Position numbers and translations under genes: made by a program. From assembly GCA_021234155.1 (NCBI GenBank), contig JAJEKV010000048.1, forward strand, positions 1,453,873 through 1,517,872: DNA of 64,000 bases, given 5' to 3'. This document shows, piece after piece, positions 9,771 through 20,754 of this stretch (positions are counted from its first letter, which is position 1; every line of letters begins with the position of its first letter). The stretch is from Isoetes taiwanensis. Lineage: Eukaryota > Streptophyta > Lycopodiopsida > Isoetales > Isoetaceae. A model generated the notes under the pieces. It was not told the DNA's origin, did no database searches, and saw nothing but the letters and a program-made list of their open reading frames with translations.

Positions 9771-12740
9771 TTCTCCCATGGCATCTATCAGTAGCAGTCA
9801 TAAGCATATTGACCAACTGAGCAGTCTATTGCTGTAGTATGGGAAGGTGTAGTATTTTTTTTAGGTCAACTATGACCATCTGGGCGTAGGTCTTTGCATG
9901 GTCGTAATCCAAGTGCAGTTGAGGCATATAGGATGTCGGAGCTCTGGGTTAGTGATCGGATCAACTTTTTGATCTCTACCATCTGTGCCAATGCGAAGAT
10001 GGATCAAGTACAGATCATGCTCAGTCCTGAGCATGTAATCCATGACACTAGAGCCGCCTCTTGGTTCTCCTACTTACAAGTGTAGCTGCTAGACGATGGC
10101 CACTGTAATAGTCCTTGCAAATGACCAAGTCAAAGATGTTGCACAACAGAAGCAACTGCATAGTGTGTAACCTGGTGGGTTATGTTATTAGACGCCCATG
10201 GCCAAGCCACTTCTGTGGGACGCAGATGTAACACATCCTCTGCCAAGAGATCAAATTTCTTAACTGTTACAACCCTGTACATGCATTGAAGTCTCCAATA
10301 TGTCACATATAGATTGACATACAGATCCTCCTTATCCATATACGACTTAAAGCGATAAAACTTACTATCCACATGGGGAAAGTAGCATGTTGCACAAAGG
10401 GGGTGTGGGGGGTGTTGGGGGTCGCCGCTGCAATCAAGATTCATACCCAAAGGTAATGATTGTGTCTGATTGCCTGCGAAAGAAGACTGGCATTGCCAAA
10501 GCTACTTGATAGTAGCAGGCGATAAGACCATGTTCCGGCTTGCATGTGCACTTATTGAACAATGAGTAGTGTTGATAGCTCAGCAAATCCAATAGCATGT
10601 GCCTTGCATGCTCCCATGTCTCCATAAGAAAGAACCTTCAAAAAAAAAAAAAAAAAAAAAAAAAAAAGCCGCTACAGTTCCACGAGACCATATGTTTGCA
10701 GGGGTAGCATTGAGGATAGTATGTGTTGCATGAGCAGAAGCAGGTGAAGCAATAGGAGCAGGAGGAACGACAGGTAAGATGGGTAGCTGGCAGAGCATAA
10801 GCAGCAACAAGGGCAGTAGAAATGGCGCTCGACTTAGCAGTCGCTGTTGTTGCAGCAGCAACAACTCTAGTAGCATTTGCAGCAACTCCGGTTGCAAGAC
10901 CCCAAGGGGTTACAGCAGTGTGGTGTAGCGCATCTGCGACATCAATATACGTTGGTTAGAAGATACGCATCTTGCCCTGGGCAAGTGTGGTGGGCCCATC
11001 CTAGCGATGAAAGTTCTTGACTTGCGCTAGCTCTTGCTTTCAGAATTCCTGTTGCATCGGGACAAGGTCATAGTTAATATACACTGCGGTCCACTTTAAT
11101 TGTTTGCCCTGATGCAATATAGCTCCTTGCACCAGTGCATCCATGACTGTGAATTTGACAATGCAGGGGTGCTCAGGGTGTTGAACAACACGATGGGTTG
11201 CCCTTGCAATGTGCACAAGAGCATGGCATAAGAGCTACCCATGGACCATTACATTGTGGCTCATGCATCTACTTCTACAGGGAGGCCATGGACCATTACA
11301 TTGTGGCTCATGCATCTTTGCTCTTGTTGCCCTCTAACCCTCGGCAACAATATCAACCTTATCGGCAGGTGCTAGCTGTTACCTGTGAAGTGCAACTGCC
11401 TTTCGCCTATGGCTCCTTAACTGCCATTCGCCTATGGCTCCTTAACTGCCTATGGCTCCTGCAACTACCTTTCGCCTATGGCTCCTTAAACAGTCCTTTA
11501 AATGGTGGAAGTCTCCTTAACTTCTGATTAAAGGCAAGAGATAGCTGTGTTCGTCTCCTTTTCAAAACATTCCCTGTCGCATGCTATGGTGTCAATATTA
11601 TACCGATGGATAGAGTGAAGCAAGATCATACGAAAGCATTGTAGGTAAAAACTTGGCTGCAGTCCCACATGATTGTTGTAAAGTCGATGGAAATGTATAA
11701 GCAAAAAGAGGCCCTATAAAATAGAGGCCATCTGTCTCTCCATATAATGACCATCCAATGGCCTAGATTGCATGCATTCTGTTGAGAGACTCATATGACC
11801 AATTTGCAAGTTTCGAGAATGCTTGAATTTCCTTGTTCTCAAACGACTTAACAATATGTCCAATGAGAAAATTTATTGCATGTAATTTTGCAGGCACAAC
11901 TATTTCAATGCTTCATAACCGCATCATGTGCATGCGTTATGCTTGTGAAGAAACTCTAGCCCATGTAAACACCTGTGTAAACCTTATGTGCACCTTATGT
12001 ATAGTACTTACTTCCACCATATATTTCATCTCTTGATTTGCCATAGATGCAAGGCATTATTTATTTATAATAAAGTTTTTCCTTTGTGCATAATATCCAA
12101 AGAGTGATATCTAAATAGATATTAGGTTTTCCCTAAAGTTTTTTGACATCTAAGTAGATGTGTCTGAGCAAGATCAAACAAACAATTTTCAACTTTCGCT
12201 TTCTTAAATTGAAATGAAAGCTTGTAGAGAGAACTCACTTCACAAAATTTAAGCTCTCAAAATAGCCATTCTTCAGATCTTTGAATGTTGTAGCAGTCTT
12301 GGAGGAAGCTATAACTATTCTAAAAGCAGGCAACAGAAGATTGAAAGAAAAATGGAACTTAAGGAGAACAACCCACGTTCAACTAAGTCTGTTGAGGCTG
12401 ACTTGCAACCTGGTAATGGAATTTATGAGTTGGCAGCCTGGCAGGTGCCTACATTGACTTTTGGGAAGCATTCAACTACATGGATGACATGTGGTAGTAA
12501 TAACCTTTAGAAATTCAAAGGAACCTAGAACCTGGTGGTTTTTTAGTTGTTGGATCTACAACAAGTGTATAAACCTACACGAAATGTGGCGATTAAGGTT
12601 AAAAGTGTCGTGCAAAAAAAGGAAAAAAAAAAAACAAGGCAAAAGAATCTATGACCTTGGCCGCCGATGGCAGACCGCCGACGGTACACTCTGTAACGAC
12701 GTGCGTGCCTCTTCTTAAATTACACTGCATTCTTCAATTA
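9771..12740. other. non-coding region with homopolymer and small tandem repeats
   Basis: No gene is recognised. An A run of about 28 bases lies at 10638-10667. A GCA/GCAGCA-rich tract at 10700-10900 produces a low-complexity minus ORF. The 33-bp word starting CATGGACCATTACATTGTGG is duplicated at 11238-11313. Imperfect repeats of TTCGCCTATGGCTCCTTAAC fill 11398-11490. Near 12352 an open stretch (MELKENNPRSTKSVEADLQP onward, to 12510) could be a leftover exon, but nothing supports it further. Confidence 0.45.
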
Positions 12741-12747
12741 TCCCAAA

Positions 12748-13344
12748 ATGGCGCAGGGCACTGCCCTCAAATTCTACGACAATCCGCTCTACCATCACTA
12801 TGAAGATCAGCTCGTCTTCACATATACTCTAGATTTGTCTGGGAATTTTCCCCACCATCAAACCGAAGATCTTTTGATCGGTTTTCGAGTATTCTGGAAC
12901 CCGCTTTTCGAACAGGGAGATCAAAACCCAGATCAGAATGAAGCCCAGGAACTACAGGAGGCTCAGATCTGCAATAATACTGCAAAAATCGACGGGCAGG
13001 CAGAATTTATTGGGTACCCATTAGGGCCGCCCGTTATCAACCAGTTCTATGAGGCCGAGAGGGCGGGGTTGTATGTGTTTGTTGCAATTGGATTGTTGGC
13101 ATTTGTTGTGGGTTTTGCTTTGAGGGACCAATTGCATGACCAACATCTACATATGTGTTCTTGTATTGTTTATGGCAAAGTTGTTGATCCTAGTTTTGCA
13201 GTCTCGCACTCTCGACCTCAGTGTTCCCCTCATGGCCAATGCTTCTGGCACGCTCCCTCTTGCCCCTCTTCTTCCATCTCATGTTGCCCCTATCACACCA
13301 ACGGCCATACATCAGATTTTTCCCCATATGTCATGGTCACTTAG
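12748..13344 (+). CDS. putative small membrane protein
   Basis: A 198-codon ORF starts at an ATG in the context AAAATGGCG, about 90 bp downstream of a GC-rich leader. Its first ~125 residues look like a real soluble domain (FYDNPLYHHYED, FTYTLDLSGNF, GYPLGPPVINQFYEAERAG) followed by one hydrophobic segment at residues 107-124 (LYVFVAIGLLAFVVGFAL). That suggests a single-pass, tail-anchored protein. After residue ~127 the composition changes (Cys/His/Ser/Pro-rich) and probably reflects intron or 3' UTR, so the true end may be near 13130 or at a spliced exon. I do not recognise the family. No transposon motifs are present. Confidence 0.45.
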   Translation: MAQGTALKFYDNPLYHHYEDQLVFTYTLDLSGNFPHHQTEDLLIGFRVFWNPLFEQGDQNPDQNEAQELQEAQICNNTAKIDGQAEFIGYPLGPPVINQFYEAERAGLYVFVAIGLLAFVVGFALRDQLHDQHLHMCSCIVYGKVVDPSFAVSHSRPQCSPHGQCFWHAPSCPSSSISCCPYHTNGHTSDFSPYVMVT

Positions 13345-13349
13345 TTGTT

Positions 13350-15140
13350 GCGATAGAAAGGCGAGTCTATACTAAGTTTTTTCGTTCTTCTCTTTTTCTT
13401 CATTGAGTTATCATCATAATTTTGGTCACAGATTTTGGTTTTTATGTCATTGGCATGACATAAAAATCGCCCCTTCTTCTTCTTCATTAGGAACTAGATA
13501 TTCAAATTAGTCTGTCATACCATAGAGAAAGATCTATTGAGACATATTGATGCAACACACCTACGAAGCGTGCAATTGATATTCCTAACAGGTCATTTAT
13601 TTCGGGCACCAGGCCTGTTTCTATTGTAACTACCATCAAGAAATAGATGAAGTCCAAGAAATTTCATGAAACTTCATTGCAGGTATTAAGTATTAGCATT
13701 ATAAGGTGCAACGATTTCAAAGTGATGTTATTGACTCAAAATAATATGAGGCCATTTAATAATACGTAATAAACTGAAATATATTCTAAGGAATAGCATC
13801 ATTCTAAATGTTATAAAATGCTGGAAATATTGCAGGACATTCATTAGGTTTCTTGTACATCCTTAAACTTAAGAATGATATACTCATGTATAATGCAACC
13901 AACATATCCTTATTGCAGCGTTGCTTATGGATTGTCCATGCTAAGGAACAATTTATTCTTCTGACATCTTATGGCATATTGTGAGCATATATGAATATCT
14001 CATGGTTGATTCCCTCTTTCGACATATTTGCTTATTCTAATTGGATTCTATTAAGTGGATTTTAGCCATCGAAAAAATAATATTCAGATTCCTTTTAAAA
14101 TATTCACGTCAATATAAATACTCCAACATGAAAAGTGTACAAAAAATTTCAATGGCTATAGGTAACTCTTCTCCAAACCTAGATATTATCCTTTGGAATA
14201 AATATCTAATCATAAATGGCTAGCAAATTTGGTTTCGAGAGATATTAGCTATAATATTATCTCAATATCAGGTTGTGTGATGTGTTTTTCAGGAAGGAAA
14301 AAATGAAATAAAATAAAAAAACTAGAGTTTGCATTTGGGCTTCTCCCTTATATTGTTGGAAAGCCTTAGTGCACATGTTGTCTGTGCTTCTATGACTTTT
14401 CTCTGGCACTGTTGACCCGCCATTGGCTACTAGAGTGTGCACTTGGGCTTTTTGCTTATATTGTTGGAAAGCCTTAGTGTTGTTTGCGCTTCTATGACTT
14501 TCTCTGGCATTGTTGACCCGCCATTGCCTGCTAGAGTTTGCAATTGGGGCTTTTGCTTGTATTGTTTGAAAGTCTTTAGTGTTGTTTGCTCTTCTCTAAC
14601 TTTTCTTTGGTGCTATTGACTTTCCATTGACTTTGACCAACGTGCCCTTGGCTTCAATTGCACCCAATGTCATTCACTTTGGCCAGCATCCCCTTGACTT
14701 CAGTTGCATCCAAATAGCGTCGCAGCGCCATAAGATACATTGGAATGCAGATACATACTATAAAAAATGCGTTGCCCCGGTCCATTTCAACCACATTCCA
14801 AAATGATCCTTGCATGAGCGAAAATGGAACCTCTCGCCCAAAAGGTTGAGCCCTCCCTCCCTCCCCCCGGATGCCAACCACTGAGGGTGGGCATTATTCG
14901 TATTTGATTGATATTGTTTAATTTTATATAAGCCCCAAGACTAAAAACATCTTTAGGGGGAGAACACAGCAAATTGCCAGTCGGGTTACAAATTTGGATA
15001 GCTAGAGATTGGGAAGCAGACCTGAAAGCAACAATGTCTAGAAGAAAAAGAAAGCTTTGGCAGTCTTTTGGACTCTTCAAGGCAACACACTATATGGACA
15101 ATGTGGTCTTCCATAAAAACAAAATGACCATTTAACGACA
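13350..15140. other. non-coding; tandem repeats at 14323-14640
   Basis: No gene is recognised. At 14323-14640 three copies of a ~105-bp unit lie head to tail. Each starts AGAGTTTGCATTTGGGCTT and contains TATTGTTGGAAAGCCTTAGT, CTTCTATGACTTT and GTTGACCCGCCATTG, with starts near 14323, 14430 and 14532. A shorter duplication of CTTCAATTGCACCCAATGTC follows at 14650-14730. The remainder is AT-rich. Confidence 0.55.
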
Positions 15141-17247
15141 TGTATGCCTGGGTTACGTTGTGCGACGTCTAGCGACGTGACCTAGACATTGCTGGAGACA
15201 CGTCGTGCATGACGCGGACTAGACATCGCGTGCGATGTTTCTAGACATGATCCAAACGTGGCATCCACATGACCCAGTATGACGTTCCACGTGTTTATAT
15301 GCCTTGATCGGTATAAATTAATTATTCATAAGTTAAGGCTCATTAATTATTCATAAGTTAAGGCTCATTAATTATTAAGGTGAAAACCTAACCTTAAACC
15401 CTAATTCGAATTTAGGGCTTAACCTAATATTAAAAATGTTAAAATATTAAATTCCTTAATGATAACTAATCTAGAATTGCCACCTGGCCTAAATCGATTC
15501 GACAAGGCAGAACTGCTAACTTCGGGTCACCTAAATTGGGGCTTCCACTCCAATTTGCCCCAATTCAATTTGGGGGCAATTGGAGGAGGAGGATGCGCTT
15601 ATTCAACCAACAAGCCATGGGGAACCTGAGAGATGGTGATCTAACTCAGAGACCGGTTAGTAGGCTTAGTTAGCTTGAGATTCTAGTTAGGAACTAACCC
15701 TTGCTTGTTAGATGGATGATTAGTCTCTCTATTTTATGTTCTAGATGAGATTATGATGGATGTATCAGATATGAATGCTCTCTTTCTGTTCCTCCTGTGT
15801 TGTATGGGTAAAAGGGGGGGTAGAGACCTAAAGGCCATCTAGGATTAGATATGCTCCTAGCTAGAACCCCTTAAATCCCATTAGATGCGGCCTATGCACA
15901 AGAGCCCACCTGGTTGTGGATGCTATGTTGTGGTTCAACACCAGATAATGGGGATGATGGTGAAACGGAGGTGGAATCTTGCCTACCGTGGCTACAAGAT
16001 TCATATAGTGTGCTAGGCTTATAGTCAGTCACTGAAGGGGCCGGATATGGGTCTGACAACCCCTGGGTTACAGGATATGGCCATATGAGTGTCCTTAACT
16101 CGATCGGGTGTGGTGAGCTAGCCTTTAGATTTATGGGGGTAAGTCGGGTACGGATGCAGAGGCTGCTGATGTGGCAAGTATCCTCTAGCACACCCAGGGA
16201 TCCATTGTGCCCAGGGAGGGGATGCCTCCCTAACCTGCCTCATCGGACTGGGGAGATGTAACCTGGAGTAGTATCATAGGGTGATTCCATGAGATTGCGT
16301 CTCCGGAATGCTACAGTCACGTCATAGCATGTTTCAGCCTATCTGCAAAGTGTGCATAGGAGGGGGGGGATGTAGTGGACTACCCTAGCCATTGTTCTAT
16401 GCCAGCCAACGCCATGTTATGCTTCTGTCTGTTGTTATCCGGAGGCCCTGACCGTCAATCGATCCCCTTGAGTCTGAACCTGGGGTAGAAGCCTCATTAA
16501 AGGTGCATTTCCTATGTATATTTGGTATTATATTGTTGTTCATATTGATGATGGATGGACCACCCTTCGTGATGGTATATTATTTATTTGTATTGCCAGG
16601 TGCTAACATGTATATACGCTTCCGTTGTCTAGGACTCCCATAAAAGGCGTGGGACGAATGACACCTACGTGTTCTTCACCCGGACAGTTGCCCATCACAA
16701 GTGGTCCGAGTCAGACGGAGGGCCTTCTCGTGGTGATGGAGTCGCCATGGAAGAGGTATTTCTCGTATTTATATGAGCATCGTATAGGTTCGGGGAGCAT
16801 CACATCCAGACATGACATGGACGTGACCCAGACGTGACGTTGTGGCGTCTAATTATGTCACATACTATAACGTAACTTTACCCCTTATTTTTATTATGGG
16901 CTTCATGCTCGTGTTCTTATTATCCCATGGCTCTGTGTAGTCTCCATGGACATTAACATTATATTTGTCTATCTGTCTGTGTTGCCTTCTAGTTATGTTC
17001 TGGGCTTCATGCCTATATTCTTATCATCCCATGGCTCTTTGTAGTCTCCATGGATGTTAATATTGCATATGTCCGTCTGTTCGTCCTTCTTTCTTTCTTT
17101 TTGGCATACTGGTATTTTTGTTGGCACCTGGAGAATTGGGTTGCATTATGTTTGGAAGCCGCCCTATATAACATGGGCATGCTGTATTAGATGACATCAA
17201 ATGGGCGATGCAGACATCCAACATATCGAACATTTGCTCCTCTGAGA
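15141..17247. other. non-coding region with short tandem duplications
   Basis: A tandem repeat of TAATTATTCATAAGTTAAGG plus CTCAT lies at 15317-15372. A second duplication of ~104 bp (GGGCTTCATGC, ATCCCATGGCTCT, GTAGTCTCCATGGA) covers about 16897-17070. The region between is GACGT-rich at both ends and has no believable ORF. It may be the body of an old non-coding element into whose right side the TRIM inserted. Confidence 0.4.
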
Positions 17248-17252
17248 GATTC

Positions 17253-17657
17253 TGATATGGTTTGGGGCCCATGGGAGACCGCTCGAGAGGATCTTGGGGA
17301 GGCGGCATCTAATTGTCACATATAGAGGGTCAAACCTCAACGTCTAGATGTTTTTGTCCAGTTAGTTGGGACACGATAATTAAGGTGTCGTATCAATTGG
17401 TATCAGAGCCAAGTCTTGAGTTCAAGTCTCCATGGGAGCGTCCTAATTGGTACCTCATGGGCAAAGTAAGTCTCGTATGCTCGAGGGTGAGCATTCCGAG
17501 GAGGGGGAGGGATTGATATGGTTTGGGGCCCATGGGAGACCTCTCGAGAGGCTCTTGGGGAGGCGGCACCTAATTATCACATATAGAGGGTCAAACCTCA
17601 ACGTCTAGATGTTTTTTGCCCAGTTGGTTAGGGCACGATAATTAAGGTGTCATATCA
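17253..17657 (+). mobile_element. complete TRIM (miniature LTR retrotransposon)
   Basis: Two direct repeats of 143-144 bp (17253-17395 and 17514-17657) both begin TGATATGGTTTGGGGCCCAT and end in TATCA, so they have TG...CA termini with a TGATA/TATCA inverted end. They differ at about ten positions. Two bases after the left repeat is TGGTATCAGAGCC (17398-17410), the primer-binding site complementary to initiator-Met tRNA. Just before the right repeat is the polypurine tract GAGGAGGGGGAGGGA (17498-17512). The whole is flanked by the 5-bp duplication GATTC (17248-17252 and 17658-17662). Only 118 bp lie between the LTRs and there is no coding capacity, so it must have moved using another element's proteins. 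Confidence 0.9.
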
Positions 17658-17662
17658 GATTC

Positions 17663-19310
17663 ATCTGGCGTAGACTTAGTCCTGGATATGACGAAATGGA
17701 ACTAATTGATTGGTGCTTCTATTGACGTTTGGCAATGTAGATTTGGTGACTTCCTAAGAACGTATGCTACAATGTGAGCTTGTATTTATCTGATGTATGA
17801 ACAGATGCTTTATCCTTTTGTCATGCGTTCATGTTTTATTCTTGATTATATAAGTTTTTGAACATGCTAAGATCAAGCTTGGGCAGACTAGGACAGGGCA
17901 CCTTGCTCTGGGTGTCAATTCCCTCACTCGCCATTGTTCTTCAATAAGCATGCCTATGTTACGCATACACATCTAGAGCTCACTTGTATGAAACCATTGG
18001 TTGAGAATCCACAAAATCAACATTTTAATTTTAAATTTTTGATTTTTTTTTTTTTAGTATTAATAAGCACTCACACGTGCAAAGCTACAACTGCAAATTG
18101 GGGCCAAAGTATGTAGGTGAACCAATTACATTTAGTTCATCTACAAGCTCCTTTATCTTGTAAGTGTGCTCAGTCACATCTCCTCCAACAGGAAAACTTG
18201 ATTGTATAACTGAGTTCCCAAGAGTACACACAAAATTGCATATTGGATGTATGTGATACTCTAACCCCTTGCTAATCTTGTAGGATTGTCATCTAATCTC
18301 TAGCAAAAGCACAATGAAACCTTGTGATCTCTTTCAAGATCACCATGCAAATCTCCAGAAGATCACCAACATGAATATTCTCTACACCATTAAGATGCAT
18401 GAGGATCCACAAATTTCTTTGATTCTATGATCCTCAAAGATCATACACATTCTCCCCTTTCACATCTGGAACTTCTTGCCACTGAACTTACAAATGATTC
18501 TTGAAGGCACCAAATCATGATGAAATACTGATAAATAGAATCCATAGTATTTCCACCACTTCAATCCTGACGAAGATTCAAGAAATCATACAATTAGGAA
18601 ATTAGACAACTTGACAATTTGAGCTCGCAATGAACCCACCTTCTATGAATTGAATAAGAAGCAAAGAGAGAATCTTATTCAAAGGAACTGATTAGGAAAA
18701 CAAGGAAATACTTGCAAGCAATTAATGGGTTGGCAAGAAACTAAAACCTTAGCAAAAAACTAAAACGTGGATGAAGGGATCATAGACTAGGATGATTGCC
18801 TCCCCAGGATCAATTTGTTTAGACTGACAAACATAAATAGAAAAGGACAAACAATTTAGATCAATTCTAGACATTTGTTGGAAATATAATAGATTCCTGT
18901 TCACACTTGAAATTGCAACAGTTTTGCTATATCTTGCAAGATAAAATATGAGAATGTCATCGATTCTAGATATGGGATCGAGATCCTCGGCAAGCTGAGC
19001 ATCCATGCATTGCATGCATTTTTAGGCCATGAGAATGTTTGAGAGATTGCTACTTAGTGTAGATTCCTTAATCCGTTTCTCATCATTGCATGCATTTTTT
19101 GGGCCACGGAATCATTTGAGCCATTGCGACGTACTGCATGGTTCTTAATTAATTTTTCATCGCATTTCTCAGTAGTACCATATTCCATTTTCTATGATCC
19201 CACTCAGCCTCGCCAAATTATGTATATTGATGTAATTGTTGTTCGTAAATTGTCATGTGTGCATGACACCTTCTATTTTGACGAGGTCATGGCACTCATG
19301 AATAGTCACA
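17663..19310. other. non-coding AT-rich interval
   Basis: No gene is recognised. A T run lies at 18043-18056. A ~75-bp unit containing CATTGCATGCATTTTT, GGCCA and TTTGAG is duplicated at about 19008-19150. The right border abuts the copia LTR end. Confidence 0.45.
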
Positions 19311-19318
19311 CTATATTG

Positions 19319-20513
19319 TGTAAGAAATATTTGTTAGATCTCTGTCAAAGACACTTGAACATGCAACTTTGTTGACAGATTAAATCATATGCTTCAAGTT
19401 AATTGCTTTAGCATTATTCATATAGAACATGTCATACATTTTTCATTGACAAGCTTTCATCCTTCAAATTCACTATGCAACTTCACTCATTGAATTTACT
19501 CAAAATTAGCAAATATATCAATGCACAAACATTGTCATTGATATTAATACTCAACCTTAGACCATTAAACAATCGAGATGTTACTGTAGCAATTATGCAA
19601 TAATCGAATTACTTTGGCTTCCCAAATCAATGATATTCCTTCCCTTATTCAATAGAACAAACCTGGGTTACTTTCGATCACAACTCCGTAATTTTCACTG
19701 TAAATAATCTGTACATCTTAGGTTATTTAATCAGCATCGATTCCGGCGGTTAAGCCTCACCGGTTTGCCGAAGTTTTCTCTATCTTTGGTCCATTGGACC
19801 GAGTTCATAACTAAGTCGGTCTTATCTCATTGGACCAAGAATAATATCCCATATTTACATTAGGTCAATGTTCACAATGTAACCATTGAACCTAAACCAT
19901 GATACCATTAGATATTTACATGTTCCCATAATGTGAACTTCTTCCCCATTGTCTTGAATGATCTCACATTAGGATATACCTCAGATTAACTGACCTTAAC
20001 ATCAACAGTGAATAATAAATTCCCCTTCAACTCCATAATCTTCCTTTTGTAACTTCCACATCTTTGCATAGATCTATCAATCTTCACAGTTTCCGAAACA
20101 CATATGGTTTTATGATTATGATATGAATTCTAACATTCCCCTTCAGATCATAATCTTGCAACTTCTCTACAATTCAATAAGTCTGATAATTTCTGAAACC
20201 TTTTGCTTCCCAATGCCTTTGTCAATATATCTGCTATCTGATTTTTTGAGCAAACATATTTCAAGCATATTTCTTCCTTTTTCACCATATCTCTAATGAA
20301 GTGCATTTCCATTTCTATATGCTTAGTCCTTTCATGCAAAACAGGATTTTTTGTCATTGCAATGCAACTCTGATTGTCACAGAATAAATCTGTATTGCCC
20401 TCTTGCTTTACTCCAAGTTCTTCCATGAATCTTCTTGCCCATATAATCTCTTTTGCTGCTAATGTAGTTGATGCATACTCTGATTCAGCTGTTGAAAGAG
20501 CAATGCCGTCCAA
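19319..20513 (-). mobile_element. 3' part of a Ty1/copia element, truncated
   Basis: Reading the minus strand, the fragment starts inside RNase H at ~20513, passes a polypurine tract (CTGAAGGGGAAT, 20147-20136) and ends with a full 817-bp LTR (20135-19319). The LTR begins TGTTAGAATTCATATC and ends ATTTCTTACA. It matches the LTR at 32567-33383 with about 23 differences counted by eye and no net length change. Everything 5' of RNase H is missing here and present in the plus-strand piece. At the break the flank carries a local duplication (CCGTCCAATCTAGGG and CCGTCTGATCTAGGG). Confidence 0.9.
20148..20513 (-). pseudogene. copia RNase H C-terminal fragment
   Basis: The 121-residue frame starts GIALSTAESEYASTTLAA, the classic copia RNase H block with its catalytic Glu (STAESEY). 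It continues through LFCDNQSCIAMTKNPVLHER with the RNase H Asp (CDNQS), then HIEMEMHFIRDMV and the terminal QIADILTKAL motif. It ends at its own stop twelve bases before the LTR boundary, so the C-terminus is intact. The first ~50 residues of the domain (the DADW part) are absent and occur at 37.8 kb instead. It is a fragment and cannot encode an active enzyme alone. Confidence 0.9.
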
Positions 20514-20754
20514 TCTAGGGCTGAATCTAAGCCGTCTGATCTAGGGCCAGATTCACAACATATACATATAACAGTAGAACCTTATAATAGTTATAGTAGT
20601 TGTTTTAACGTATAAAAAAAATGGACATTTAAGAAGCACGAGAGCTTAATTATTACATGTCGCCAAACAATAGTGCTCTCTGACCATCTTCTGTCTTCCG
20701 TCTAAAATCCCACCAGCCACTAGCTCTTTAATCGTATAAAGAATGGGAAAAGGG

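Noticed and set aside
10580-10897. Minus-strand ORF of 105 codons
   Set aside because: Leu/Gln/Pro-rich product of a GCA-rich tract and a long homopolymer. There is no domain or start context.
15148-16860. GACGT-rich sequences at both ends, possible terminal inverted repeats of a DNA transposon
   Set aside because: The ends share composition but do not align base for base, and no target duplication was found.
17398-17410. tRNA-like sequence TGGTATCAGAGCC
   Set aside because: It is only the complement of the tRNA 3' end used as a retroelement primer site. The same applies at 33385. No tRNA gene is present.
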